A stretch of DNA of 64,000 nt from Pelagimonas sp. (GTDB lineage: Bacteria; Pseudomonadota; Alphaproteobacteria; Rhodobacterales; Rhodobacteraceae): positions 150,430 through 214,429 of the forward strand of contig JAOARX010000025.1 of the NCBI GenBank assembly GCA_025210345.1, read 5' to 3'. The position numbers and the translations under genes were made by a program. Position 1 is the first letter of the stretch, and every line of letters starts with the position of its first letter. Shown here one piece after another: positions 45,028 to 54,180 of the stretch. A model generated the notes under the pieces. It was not told where the DNA came from. It worked only from the letters and a program-made list of their open reading frames with translations, and did not search any database.

Positions 45028-46260
45028 CTATTGCACGTGGGCGACCCGCCGATACCGGCTGAAAATCGTTTCATTCCCCTTTTCCGGGTGACGCGGGATC
45101 AGCAAAGCCAACGCAAGGCTAACCAGGGCCATCCCCGCCGCCAAGCCAAACACAGCCCCCGGAGAGTGCAGCCAGAGATACCCCAAAAGCGCGGGCAAAA
45201 ACACCGCCGCGATGTGATTGATGGTAAAGGCCACGGCGGCGGTGGGGGCGATATCCTGCGGGTCCGCGATTTTCTGGAAATAGGTTTTCAGCGCAAGGGC
45301 CAGCGCAAAGAACAGGTGATCCAGCACATACAGCGTGGCCGCCAGAACCACGCCCCAGCCGAACCAATAGATCCCGCCATACGCCAGGAAAACCAGCGCA
45401 AGCCCGATGTATTCAAACACCAGCGTATTGCGTTCACCGTAGCGCGCCACCGCTTTGCCAAAGACAGGGGCAAGGATCATATTGGCCACAAGATTGATCA
45501 AATACAGGCTGGTGACTTCGTGCACGTCAAAGCCAAAGCGTTCAACCATCATGAAACCGGCAAAGACCACAAAGATCTGCCGACGCGCGCCCGACATAAA
45601 GGTCAGCGCATAATACAGCCAATACCGCCTGCGCAGGATGATCTTTTTCACCTGCTGTGTCTCGGATTCAAACTGCGGAAAGGCCAAGGCACAATAGGCG
45701 ATAATGACGAGGCTAAGCCCCCCGGCCGCCATGAACACAGTGTCGTATGACAGATTGAGCCGCTCCCACGTCAAAACGATCAGCCCATAGGCCACCAATG
45801 TCGCGGCCGAACCCGCCGCAATCAGCCAGCCCAGGACGTGCGGCGCACGATCTTTGGACAACCATTGCAGCTGGAGGCTCTGGTTCACGGTTTCATAATA
45901 GTGAAACCCGATTGAACTGAAGAGCGTGATAAACAGGATGCCCCCCATGCTTGGAAACTGAGCGGTCAGCGCTGTGGCCACGGCCAGCATGGACAAGGAC
46001 ACCACCGCCAATACCTGTTCGCGGACAAAGATCAGGATGAAGATCACCCCAAAGGCCAAAAAGCCGGGAATCTCGCGCACCGTATGCAGCCAGCCAATGT
46101 CAGATCCATCAAACTGCGCCATCTCGATGACGAAATTGTTCAACAACGCCGACCAGGTCGAAAACGACAGCGGCATGGCAATCGCCATCAGGAACAACAG
46201 CGTGATGGGCCTGCGCCAGATCGGCAGTTGATGGGAATCAGAAAGGGCAAAGGTTTTCAT
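45028..46260 (-). CDS. Major facilitator superfamily protein
   Basis: This 410-residue membrane protein has about twelve segments (opening ITLLFLMAIAMPLSFSTWSA). Its central loop is positively charged (VKKIILRRRYWLYYALTF). It lacks motifs that would name a substrate. The ATG at 46260 has AAGG-type purines upstream. It stands between a cupin gene and prmA on the same strand. Confidence 0.78.
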   Translation of the reverse strand: MKTFALSDSHQLPIWRRPITLLFLMAIAMPLSFSTWSALLNNFVIEMAQFDGSDIGWLHTVREIPGFLAFGVIFILIFVREQVLAVVSLSMLAVATALTAQFPSMGGILFITLFSSIGFHYYETVNQSLQLQWLSKDRAPHVLGWLIAAGSAATLVAYGLIVLTWERLNLSYDTVFMAAGGLSLVIIAYCALAFPQFESETQQVKKIILRRRYWLYYALTFMSGARRQIFVVFAGFMMVERFGFDVHEVTSLYLINLVANMILAPVFGKAVARYGERNTLVFEYIGLALVFLAYGGIYWFGWGVVLAATLYVLDHLFFALALALKTYFQKIADPQDIAPTAAVAFTINHIAAVFLPALLGYLWLHSPGAVFGLAAGMALVSLALALLIPRHPEKGNETIFSRYRRVAHVQ

Positions 46261-46326
46261 GCCTTTGCCCTACGCCTTTTAACCGATTTTGACGAGTCTC
46301 TCATATTTGCGCCAGATCACAGCGCT

Positions 46327-46725
46327 CTATGCGGCGGCAAACCTGTACTCGATTTCTGAAAACCGGTCCTTGGGAAAGGCATAGAGAAACCGCAGCCCCT
46401 CATCACCAGCAACCGTGTCATGTTCGGCGTTTTCGGGAATATACAGCGCCACGCCGGGTTTCATGTCATGTGGGACACCTTCGATGGTGATGGTCCCGTG
46501 GCCCTCAAGCCCGAAATAAATCTCGGCCGGTCCGTGGCGATGCGGCAAAAGCGTGCCCGCGGGCCCGAACTCGGCGATGCCCATCACCATACCGACCGTG
46601 GCGGTCTTGTCCGCACAAAACAGCGTGCGCCAGCGCACGGTGCCATATTGCGGATCAACACCCCCCTCAAGCGGCAGTTGATTGATGTCTGGCACCATCA
46701 GCCCCATCAGCCCGGCTGCGTCCAT
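46327..46725 (-). CDS. Cupin domain protein
   Basis: The 132-residue protein is one cupin barrel. The metal site is visible in LLPHRHGPAEIYFGLEG (two His and a Glu), with a further His in YIPENAEHDTVAG. The PHRH-x-PAEIY pattern resembles that of cupin DMSP lyases such as DddW and DddQ, but many ordinary cupins share it. AGGAGG-type bases precede the ATG. It is divergent from the YeeE gene, with an FNR-like box between them. DMSP lyase is only a possibility. Confidence 0.8.
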   Translation of the reverse strand: MDAAGLMGLMVPDINQLPLEGGVDPQYGTVRWRTLFCADKTATVGMVMGIAEFGPAGTLLPHRHGPAEIYFGLEGHGTITIEGVPHDMKPGVALYIPENAEHDTVAGDEGLRFLYAFPKDRFSEIEYRFAAA

Positions 46726-46829
46726 TTCTTTTCCTCCCTGACACAGGTCATGCGCCGATATGGCTGAAAAATTTGCGACACGTCGCGCGGGATTGCGACC
46801 AAATCACCCATGCATATATGCGCATGTGA

Positions 46830-46843
46830 CTGATCTGAATCAA
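46830..46843. promoter_or_regulatory. FNR-type box between the cupin and YeeE genes
   Basis: CTGATCTGAATCAA matches TTGAT-N4-ATCAA at nine of ten positions. It is centred about 63 bases before the YeeE start and 111 bases before the cupin start. The ten-base palindrome GCATATATGC lies just left of it at 46812-46821. An FnrL- or Crp/Fnr-type protein could activate YeeE when oxygen is low. Confidence 0.5.
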
Positions 46844-46899
46844 AGCCGCAGGCCCGGCAAATGTGCAGACCCGTTTGAAATCGCGAACGGAGGGGCACG

Positions 46900-47961
46900 A
46901 TGGATTTGATAGCTCTGGTCGAGCGCCTGGGGGAAAACCCGACAGCGGCGCTTTTTGGATTGATCACTGGGGTCGTATTTGGCGTCGCCGCGCAACGATC
47001 CCGCTTTTGCCTGCGCGCGGCCACGGTTGAATTCGCGCGCGGCCAGATGAACGACAAGGTCGCTGTCTGGTTGCTGACCTTTTCCACGGCCGTAGTCTGG
47101 GTTCAGGCGGCCTATCTTTTGGGGTTTGTCGACACGGGCGAGGCCCGCATGATGGCCGTCCCCGGAAGTTGGTCCGGCGCCGTGATCGGCGGCTTGCTGT
47201 TTGGGGCCGGCATGGTTCTGGCGCGGGGCTGTTCCGGGCGGTTGTTGGTGCTGGCGGCGACCGGCAACATGCGCTCGATCGTGTCCGGGCTGATCTTTGC
47301 GGTGGTGGCGCAGATGACATTGACCGGCTGGCTGGCCCCCGTGCGGGACTATCTGGCGCAGCTGTCCATCACTTCGGGCGGCACCAATATGAACCTGATC
47401 ACCGCGCTTGGCCTGCCGGAATGGAGCGGTTTGGCCCTGGGGGTGGGCATTGCCCTGCTGGCGCTGGAGCTGTCGCGCCGCAATCAGATCGGATATTCCC
47501 GTTTGATCTTTGCCTCGGGCGTGGGCTTTGCCGCGGCGCTGGGGTGGGGTCTGACCTATGCGCTATCCCTGGTGGCCTTTGAGCCGGTCCAGGTCGAAAG
47601 CCTGACCTTCACCGGCCCCTCGGCGAATACCCTGATGTTCTTTCTAGACCGTAACGCGATCCTTGAGTTCGACATCGGCCTTGTCCCCGGTGTTGTGATC
47701 GGTTCCTTCCTGTCGGCCACCTTGATGGGCGAGTTCAAGTTCCAGGCGTTCGAAGGCGCCGTCCCCATGCGCCGCGCCATGATCGGCGCGGTCCTGATGG
47801 GCTTTGGCGGCATGTTGGCGGGCGGCTGCGCGATTGGCGCGGGCGTGTCGGGCGGGTCGATCTTTGCCGGCACCGCATGGCTGGCCCTGTTCTGCATGTG
47901 GATCGGCGGCATGACCATGGACACAATCCTGGGTGGCCGCAGGCAAGAGCAAATGGCCTGA
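46900..47961 (+). CDS. YeeE/YedE family (sulfur transport) membrane protein
   Basis: The 353-residue inner-membrane protein is a two-repeat YeeE/YedE protein. The paired motifs are GVAAQRSRFCLRAATVEFAR and GAGMVLARGCSGRLLVLAAT in the first half, and GGMLAGGCAIGAGVSGGSIF in the second. The conserved cysteines (SRFC, RGCSG, GGCAIG) are present and are thought to pass thiosulfate or sulfide-derived groups. AGGGG lies before the ATG. A Rieske-like gene follows after 42 bases and may be co-transcribed. Confidence 0.88.
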   Translation: MDLIALVERLGENPTAALFGLITGVVFGVAAQRSRFCLRAATVEFARGQMNDKVAVWLLTFSTAVVWVQAAYLLGFVDTGEARMMAVPGSWSGAVIGGLLFGAGMVLARGCSGRLLVLAATGNMRSIVSGLIFAVVAQMTLTGWLAPVRDYLAQLSITSGGTNMNLITALGLPEWSGLALGVGIALLALELSRRNQIGYSRLIFASGVGFAAALGWGLTYALSLVAFEPVQVESLTFTGPSANTLMFFLDRNAILEFDIGLVPGVVIGSFLSATLMGEFKFQAFEGAVPMRRAMIGAVLMGFGGMLAGGCAIGAGVSGGSIFAGTAWLALFCMWIGGMTMDTILGGRRQEQMA

Positions 47962-48003
47962 CCGATATATTGCATTTCCTGACGTGAGGGCGAGTGTCAC
48001 CCT

Positions 48004-48636
48004 ATGTCAGGAAACCCCATCAATTCGAGTCCAAGCACGCGTTTCAAACCCGACTTATTGATCTTCGCAACACTGGGCATGCTGTTTGTCGGAGTATGCC
48101 TGGCCGGATGGGGGGTATTGAACAGCCTATCCCCGGCCCCGCACCAACGCGACAGAGTGTGGGATACACGTGTCGATCTAAATTCCCTTGTTCCGGGCGA
48201 ACCCGTGACCGTCAGGTTTCATGGCAAACCTGTATTTGTACTGCGCCCCACAGCCCTGCAAAGCGAGACCGCACAACGCGACGCAGCTCTGCAAACCTTC
48301 GATCAATATGCGAGAAACGAGAACCTGCGCACGCCCCAACCCGCCACGCTAGAAAACCGGACTTTTGAGAACGACGGGCTGCACGTCATTTTCTACGGCA
48401 TAACGCCGGGCAATGGATGTGTCCCAATGTTTGAGGCGGGTGATCACATGGCGTGGTTTGATCCCTGCCGCGGCAGCCACTTTGATATCCTGGGACGTTT
48501 TCGCAAAGGGGCCAGCGGCCAAAACCTGTCTATCCCGCGATACCAGATTACCCTTGAGCAAGAGTTGATCCTGCTTGGCGGCCCCACACCTTTTTCTGTC
48601 CAAGAGCTTGAGCAACTGCTTTATGGCAGCGGATAA
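48004..48636 (+). CDS. Rieske-like membrane-anchored protein lacking all [2Fe-2S] ligands
   Basis: The 210-residue protein has the layout of the cytochrome bc1 Rieske subunit: a short N-terminus, one membrane anchor (LLIFATLGMLFVGVCLAGWG), a tether, and a folded domain. The domain reads VDLNSLVPGEPVTVRFHGKP early and GRFRKGASGQNLSIPRYQI late. Where bc1 proteins have CTHLGC, it has TPGNGC (residues 134-139). Where they have CPCHG, it has DPCRG (153-157). Both Cys and both His ligands are replaced, while the disulfide cysteines 139 and 155 remain. It should therefore not bind a Rieske cluster. YeeE precedes it by 42 bases. Function unknown. Confidence 0.82.
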   Translation: MSGNPINSSPSTRFKPDLLIFATLGMLFVGVCLAGWGVLNSLSPAPHQRDRVWDTRVDLNSLVPGEPVTVRFHGKPVFVLRPTALQSETAQRDAALQTFDQYARNENLRTPQPATLENRTFENDGLHVIFYGITPGNGCVPMFEAGDHMAWFDPCRGSHFDILGRFRKGASGQNLSIPRYQITLEQELILLGGPTPFSVQELEQLLYGSG

Positions 48637-48671
48637 ACCGCCAACGTCGCGCCGGCGGTTCATCGCAAAGG

Positions 48672-49433
48672 TCAGCTGCGAATGCGCCAACCGGTCTTAA
48701 AGATCCACCAGATGATGCCCAGACACAGCAGCGTAAATCCAAAGATCGCCATCAGGCTAAGCGCAACAGGCACATCTGCCAGCCCGAAAAACGCCCAACG
48801 AAAACCCGAGATCAGGTAAACCACCGGGTTAAACAGCGTCACGGTCTGCCAGAACGGCGGCAGCATCGAGATGGAATAAAACGATCCCCCAAGGAACACC
48901 AAGGGTGTGACGACCAAGAGCGGGATCAGCTGAAGCTGTTCGAAATTCTTGGCCCAGATGCCGATGATAAACCCAAACAGCGAAAAGCTCACACAGGTCA
49001 GCACCATGAACAACAGCATCGCAAAGGGATGCGCGATGGTGAGATCCACAAACAGCGCCGATGTGGCAAGGATCACCACACCGATAAACAGCGATTTGGT
49101 CGCCGCGGCACCCACATAACCCAGCGTGATTTCAAGGAAACTGATCGGGGCGGACAGCAGCTCATACATGGTGCCGATGAACTTGGGGAAATAAATCCCG
49201 AAAGAGGCGTTTGACAGCGCCTGTGTCATCACCGACAGCATGATCAAACCGGGCACGATAAACGCGCCATAGGCCACGCCTTCGACCTGATCAATCCGCG
49301 ATCCGATCGCCGCGCCAAAGACCACAAAGTACAACGAGGTCGAGATCACCGGCGAGATAAAGCTTTGCGCCAGGGTGCGAAAGAACCGCGCCATTTCAAA
49401 ACGATAGATGGATTTGACCGCCTGCCAGTTCAT
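48672..49433 (-). CDS. ABC-2 type exporter permease
   Basis: The 253-residue permease has about six membrane segments and the ABC-2 signature region ([20 protein letters not shown] and [20 protein letters not shown]). It would form a dimer with the ATPase encoded just upstream. Its ATG overlaps that gene's stop (ATGA). The substrate could be a polyketide, drug or lipid-linked glycan; nothing nearby decides. Confidence 0.9.
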   Translation of the reverse strand: MNWQAVKSIYRFEMARFFRTLAQSFISPVISTSLYFVVFGAAIGSRIDQVEGVAYGAFIVPGLIMLSVMTQALSNASFGIYFPKFIGTMYELLSAPISFLEITLGYVGAAATKSLFIGVVILATSALFVDLTIAHPFAMLLFMVLTCVSFSLFGFIIGIWAKNFEQLQLIPLLVVTPLVFLGGSFYSISMLPPFWQTVTLFNPVVYLISGFRWAFFGLADVPVALSLMAIFGFTLLCLGIIWWIFKTGWRIRS

Positions 49434-50362
49434 GCCGCGTCCTCCTGAGCGGTCACGAGACCGACGAATATATCCTCAAGCGAGCTCTGCGCCGTGTGCA
49501 CATCGCGCACCTGCAAACCCGCGGCCGACAGATCCGCCATAAGCGACGCAATTCCCGTGCGCTCTGCCCCAGTGTCATAAGCATAAACCAGCGACATCCC
49601 CCCCTCTGCCAGCGTCAGCGCATAGCTGCCCAGCGCTTCGGGCACCGTGGTCAAAGGTTCGGCCAGTTCGACACGCAGCTCTTTTTGCCCCATTCGGGTC
49701 ATCAGGCTTTGTTTTTCTTCGACCAACAGGATCTGCCCCTTGTTGATCACGCCCACCCGGTCGGCGATGGCCTCGGCCTCTTCGATGTAATGGGTGGTCA
49801 GGATGATGGTCACGCCGTCGCGTTTCAGCTCTTCGACCGTATCCCACATGTCTTTGCGCAGTTCCACGTCCACCCCGGCGGTGGGCTCATCCAGGAACAG
49901 AACCCGGGGTTCATGGGCCAACGCCTTGGCGATCAGGACGCGGCGCTTCATACCGCCGGACAGCTCCATGACGCGATTGTCGCGCTTGTCCCAAAGCGAA
50001 AGCTTGCGCAGCACGGATTCGATCAGCGCGTCATCGGGTTTCTTGCCAAACAGACCACGCGAAAACCGCACCGAATTGATGACCTTTTCAAACGGCTCAA
50101 GATTGATTTCCTGCGGCACCAGACCAATCAGGTTGCGCGCGACACGGTAGTCTTCGATCACGTCATGCCCGCCGACCCGGATCGTGCCCTCGGTCGGCTG
50201 CGTGATGCCGCAAATGGCTGAAATCAGGGTCGTTTTCCCCGCGCCGTTTGGCCCAAGCAGCGCAAGGATTTCGCCTTGTTCGATGTCCAGATCCACGCCA
50301 CGCAGTGCCTCGAACCCGCCTTCATAGCGTTTCCACACGCCTTCAATCTTGACCATAGCCAT
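49430..50362 (-). CDS. ABC transporter ATP-binding protein (ABC-2 exporter)
   Basis: The 310-residue ATPase has the Walker [13 protein letters not shown], signature [14 protein letters not shown], Walker [13 protein letters not shown] and the H-loop [11 protein letters not shown]-terminal extension of about 90 residues is typical of DrrA/NodI-like exporters. The ATG at 50362 has AGGAGGG upstream; an earlier in-frame start would run through a non-conserved stretch. It pairs with the downstream permease. Confidence 0.92.
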   Translation of the reverse strand: MAMVKIEGVWKRYEGGFEALRGVDLDIEQGEILALLGPNGAGKTTLISAICGITQPTEGTIRVGGHDVIEDYRVARNLIGLVPQEINLEPFEKVINSVRFSRGLFGKKPDDALIESVLRKLSLWDKRDNRVMELSGGMKRRVLIAKALAHEPRVLFLDEPTAGVDVELRKDMWDTVEELKRDGVTIILTTHYIEEAEAIADRVGVINKGQILLVEEKQSLMTRMGQKELRVELAEPLTTVPEALGSYALTLAEGGMSLVYAYDTGAERTGIASLMADLSAAGLQVRDVHTAQSSLEDIFVGLVTAQEDAA

Positions 50363-50493
50363 GCCCGGCCCTCCTGTGTCGCCCGCACAACCTAAGCCTC
50401 TTTGGCCGAAAGACAATCCAACAAAGATGCACAAGCGACCCGCAGGTCGCAAACAGAGTTGCCTGTGGTTTGGGCGGCTCATATGCAGGTCGC

Positions 50494-51465
50494 ATGAGCG
50501 CATTAAATCGGCCCGGGCTGGGCATTCTGTTTATTCTTGCAGGCACGCTGGCGATTTCGATCAACGACCTGCTGATCAAGTACCTGTCGGGTGGCTATCC
50601 CCTGCATCAGATGATCTTTACGCGGTCTATGATCGGCCTGTGTTTCACCTTTACCTTTGTCTATTTCGAAGGGGGGCTGCGCATCCTCAAAACATCAACC
50701 CCGGGCCTCCATCTGGTGCGCGGTCTCATGGTGGTCTGCGCAAACCTTTGTTATTACGCCGCCATGGCGGTCCTGACGCTGGGACAAGCCACGGCTTTGT
50801 TCTTTGTCGCCCCCTTGTTCATCACCTTGTTGTCTATCCCGTTTCTAGGTGAAAAGGTGGGCCCCCTGCGGATCGCCGCGGTTCTTGTGGGCTTTGCCGG
50901 CGTGCTTGTGATGCAACAGCCCTGGGCCTCGGAAACCGAGGTCTCGCGCCTTGTCATGTTGCTTCCGGTCGTGGCTGCAGCGTTCTATGCGACACTTCAG
51001 GTACTCACCCGCAAGCTGGGCGTCACAACTCAGGCCTCAGCCATGGCGGTCTATATGCAGATGACCTTTTTGCTGGTTTCTGCCCTGTTCTATCTGCTCG
51101 CCGGGGACGGGCGGTTTTCTGAGGGCCAGACCAACGAAAGCCTGATCTTCATGTTCCGCGCCTGGGTCTGGCCCACGCCCGACGACTGGCCCGTGTTCAT
51201 TGGCCTGGGGATCAGTTCGGGGGTGATCGGCTATTGCCTGACGGCCGCCTACCGCCTTGCCAACGCCGCCACGGTCGCCCCGTTCGAATATGTCGGCCTG
51301 CCGCTGGCGATTTTCTGGGGCTGGCTGGTCTTTGGCGAATGGCCCAGCATCGCAACATGGGTGGGCTGCGCCCTGATCATTGGCGCTGGTCTGTTTGTAT
51401 TCCTGCGCGAACAGGTCAAAGAGCGCCCCCTGCCCGGTCGGCGCACAAGATGGGGGCGGCGCTAG
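50494..51465 (+). CDS. DMT (EamA) family transporter
   Basis: The 323-residue protein has ten hydrophobic segments in two EamA repeats: LFILAGTLAISINDLLIKYL starts the first and a second begins near residue 150. Such carriers export metabolites or amino acids. The ATG at 50494 follows AGGT; a start 24 bases earlier is possible. It is divergent from the ABC exporter genes. Confidence 0.87.
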   Translation: MSALNRPGLGILFILAGTLAISINDLLIKYLSGGYPLHQMIFTRSMIGLCFTFTFVYFEGGLRILKTSTPGLHLVRGLMVVCANLCYYAAMAVLTLGQATALFFVAPLFITLLSIPFLGEKVGPLRIAAVLVGFAGVLVMQQPWASETEVSRLVMLLPVVAAAFYATLQVLTRKLGVTTQASAMAVYMQMTFLLVSALFYLLAGDGRFSEGQTNESLIFMFRAWVWPTPDDWPVFIGLGISSGVIGYCLTAAYRLANAATVAPFEYVGLPLAIFWGWLVFGEWPSIATWVGCALIIGAGLFVFLREQVKERPLPGRRTRWGRR

Positions 51466-51523
51466 GGCTTTGTCGCACAGGGGTCCCTGCCATCTGCAAC
51501 GCAGCTCTGACGCAAAACCCGAT

Positions 51524-51985
51524 TCAGTCGCCCAACACCTGCCACATCTCTTCAAGCACCAGGACCGCGACCCCGTTCAGGCAGTTTTCATCCGCAAGAG
51601 ACAGCCGCCCACCGTTCAAATCCGCGGCCAGATCCCGCAACTGACCACACAGACGCCAGCCGCTGCGCAACGCCGTTTGAAAGTGCTCTGACGCCGCCGT
51701 GCCCGGGAATTTCAACGCGAGGCGGCTTTCGGCCAGGTCCATGAAAGCCAGCCGTGTATTCGTCGAACACGGATAGCTGTTGTGCGCAAACCCCCTGACC
51801 CGCTCTTGGCAGGTCATTATCACTGTCTCGAAACAGGCGCGCGGCGGCGCTTTGGTCTGCAGGCAGGCCCCCGCATCGTGCAAGACGTCCTGATAGATCG
51901 TTTCAAGCGGGTTCACCGATTGGGCCTGTATCGAACCGGCAAGCCCGCAACACAGGAAAACCATCGCCGCTGTCAGTTTGTTCAC
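51524..51985 (-). CDS. Exported cysteine-rich hypothetical protein (possibly DUF1311/LprI-like)
   Basis: The 153-residue protein starts with a signal peptide (LTAAMVFLCCGLAGSIQAQ). The mature part has six cysteines, in contexts such as DAGACLQTK, PPRACFETV, MTCQERV, SYPCSTNT, WRLCGQL and DENCLNG, suggesting disulfides in the periplasm. The end of the protein has the rhythm of LprI-type lysozyme-inhibitor domains, but the match is loose. A GTG start at 51985 is chosen for the signal peptide. It lies downstream of hemE on the same strand. Confidence 0.65.
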   Translation of the reverse strand: MNKLTAAMVFLCCGLAGSIQAQSVNPLETIYQDVLHDAGACLQTKAPPRACFETVIMTCQERVRGFAHNSYPCSTNTRLAFMDLAESRLALKFPGTAASEHFQTALRSGWRLCGQLRDLAADLNGGRLSLADENCLNGVAVLVLEEMWQVLGD

Positions 51986-52016
51986 AGGCCCGACCCCAAA
52001 CTGTCCGTGGCCGGTC

Positions 52017-53045
52017 TTACCCCGCCCGGATCGTGTCAATCATCAGCTTGACGTTCTCGGGATCGGCGTCCGGCGTGATGCCGTGGCCAAGATTGAAAAT
52101 GTGCGGGCCTTTGGAAAAGGCGTCCACAATCCGTTTGGTTTCGGACACCAGCGCATCGCCACCTGTCACCATATGGGTGTTCTTCAGGTTGCCCTGCACA
52201 CAGCCGCCGGGCTGCACGTGCTGCGCCGCCCATTCCGCTGACACCGAATCGTCGATCGCGACGCAATCGACCCCGGCCTTTTCGTGGAAACCGATATAGT
52301 TGTCGCCCGCCTGACGTGGGAAAGCGATGACTGGCAGGTCGGGGAACCGCGATTTCAGTTCCGAGGTGATGATGCGTGCGGGTTCCAGCGCATATTTGTC
52401 GAAATCCTCGCCTTTCAGCGACCCGGCCCAGCTGTCAAAAATCTTGATGACTTCGGCCCCGGCCTTGACCTGCTCGGTCAGGTAATCAATCGTGCCTTCG
52501 GTCAGACGGTCGATCAACTTTTCAAACAGCGCGCGGTTCTCGGCCTTGAGCGCATGGGCAGGCCCCTGATCCGGCGTGCCACGCCCAGCGATCATATAGG
52601 TCGCCACGGTCCAGGGCGCGCCAGCAAACCCGATCAAGGTGGTCTCGTTGGGCAGTTCCTTGGACAGGATGCGCACGGTTTCATAAACTGGGTTCAGCGT
52701 GTCGTGGATCATCTCGCCGCGACCCAGCTTGTCGAAATCGGCGTCCGACTGAATGGTCGACAGGCGCGGACCTTCGCCGGTCACAAACCACAAATCCGCC
52801 CCAAGCGCCTGTGGCAAAAGCAAAATATCTGCAAACAAGATCGCCGCGTCAAACCCATAGCGACGAATGGGCTGAAGCGTGACTTCGGCGGCCAGTTCGG
52901 GGTTGTAACACAGTTTCAGGAAATCCCCGGCTTGCGCCCGCGTCGCGCGATACTCGGGCAGATACCGCCCCGCCTGCCGCATCATCCAGATCGGAGGGGT
53001 GGGCAGGGTCTCGCCCGCAAGGGCACGCAGGATCGTCTTGGTCAT
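52017..53045 (-). CDS. hemE: Uroporphyrinogen decarboxylase
   Basis: This 342-residue cytoplasmic enzyme converts uroporphyrinogen III to coproporphyrinogen III in haem synthesis. It has the signature [18 protein letters not shown], the catalytic [12 protein letters not shown] aspartate context, and the segment [15 protein letters not shown]. The ATG is preceded by GGAG. It is divergent from hemC with about 97 bases between their starts, a usual Rhodobacterales arrangement. Confidence 0.96.
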   Translation of the reverse strand: MTKTILRALAGETLPTPPIWMMRQAGRYLPEYRATRAQAGDFLKLCYNPELAAEVTLQPIRRYGFDAAILFADILLLPQALGADLWFVTGEGPRLSTIQSDADFDKLGRGEMIHDTLNPVYETVRILSKELPNETTLIGFAGAPWTVATYMIAGRGTPDQGPAHALKAENRALFEKLIDRLTEGTIDYLTEQVKAGAEVIKIFDSWAGSLKGEDFDKYALEPARIITSELKSRFPDLPVIAFPRQAGDNYIGFHEKAGVDCVAIDDSVSAEWAAQHVQPGGCVQGNLKNTHMVTGGDALVSETKRIVDAFSKGPHIFNLGHGITPDADPENVKLMIDTIRAG

Positions 53046-53142
53046 CGGGATCTCCATCAACTCTGATAGCGGCAATACGTCAAAACGCAGGTGGTTGCCA
53101 GCGGTCAACAGGACGCATAAAGCATTGCCTATGATGATCGAT

Positions 53143-54090
53143 ATGCCCACCCCCGACGCGACCTTTAAGATTGGCACACGCGGCTCGCCTTTGGCGCTGG
53201 CTCAGGCCTATGAAACCCGCGCCCGGCTGATGGCCGCGCATGATCTGCCCGAGGCGGCGTTTGAGATCGTGGTCATCAAGACAACCGGTGACAACCGCAC
53301 GATGATCGACGCGGACCGCCCCCTGAAAGAGATCGGCAACAAAGGTCTGTTCACCAAGGAAATCGAAGAGGCCATGTTGCGCGGCGACATCGATATCGCG
53401 GTGCATTCGTGCAAGGATATGCCGGTCGAACAGCCCAACGGGTTGATCCTGGATTGCTATCTGCCCCGCGAAGACGTGCGCGACGCTTTCGTCAGCCATG
53501 ATTACGCATCGATCCATGATCTGCCGCAAGGGGCGGTTGTCGGCACCTCTTCGTTGCGCCGTCGGGCGCAGCTGATGACGCGTCGTCCTGACCTGAAGGT
53601 GGTCGAGTTCCGCGGCAACGTGCAGACCCGTCTGCAAAAGCTTAGGGATGGGGTGGCCACGGCGACCTTCCTGGCCAAAGCAGGCCTGAACCGCATGGAT
53701 ATGCGCGATGTCCCGGCGAACCCGATTGCCCCCGAAGACATGCTGCCCGCGGTGGCCCAAGGGGCGATTGTGATCGAACGGCGCACATCGGACAAGCGCG
53801 CGGCGCATATGCTTGTCGCGATCCATGATGCGGACACGGGCACACGCGTCGCGGCCGAACGGGCCTTTCTGGCCGAGCTGGACGGGTCTTGCGAAACCCC
53901 CATTGCCGCGCTGGCCGAACTCGATGCTGATCAGATTCGCCTGCGTGGCGAAATCCTGTCCCCCGACGGGACGGTATCACATGCGGATGAAATCACCGGC
54001 CCCGCAGCACATGGCCCGGCCCTTGGCCGCGAACTGGCCCAGGCACTGCTGGCCAAAGCCGGTCCGGGGTTCTTTGACTGGCGCGGCTGA
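53143..54090 (+). CDS. hemC: Porphobilinogen deaminase (hydroxymethylbilane synthase)
   Basis: The 315-residue enzyme joins four porphobilinogens into hydroxymethylbilane. It has the start [15 protein letters not shown], the substrate-binding [15 protein letters not shown], the Asp in CKDMPVE context, and the dipyrromethane cofactor Cys250 in [11 protein letters not shown]. ATGs at 53131, 53134 and 53143 are all possible; the last gives the usual length. It is divergent from hemE and followed by a palindromic repeat. Confidence 0.95.
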   Translation: MPTPDATFKIGTRGSPLALAQAYETRARLMAAHDLPEAAFEIVVIKTTGDNRTMIDADRPLKEIGNKGLFTKEIEEAMLRGDIDIAVHSCKDMPVEQPNGLILDCYLPREDVRDAFVSHDYASIHDLPQGAVVGTSSLRRRAQLMTRRPDLKVVEFRGNVQTRLQKLRDGVATATFLAKAGLNRMDMRDVPANPIAPEDMLPAVAQGAIVIERRTSDKRAAHMLVAIHDADTGTRVAAERAFLAELDGSCETPIAALAELDADQIRLRGEILSPDGTVSHADEITGPAAHGPALGRELAQALLAKAGPGFFDWRG

Positions 54091-54137
54091 CCGCCCTTTA
54101 TCTTGCCAGATAAGCTTTGAGGGGCGGCACCGGTGAT

Positions 54138-54175
54138 GGGGAAAAGCCCCCAAACGCGTTTTCGAAAACGCGTTT
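54138..54175. repeat. Palindromic intergenic repeat, CGCG-arm variant
   Basis: GGGGAAAAGCCCC is followed by a 24-base palindrome with arms AAACGCGTTTTC / GAAAACGCGTTT at 54152-54175. The core TTTTCGAAAA is shared with the copies at 13027 and 14117, but the outer arms differ in a compensating way. It lies between convergent genes. Confidence 0.65.
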
Positions 54176-54180
54176 CCCGC

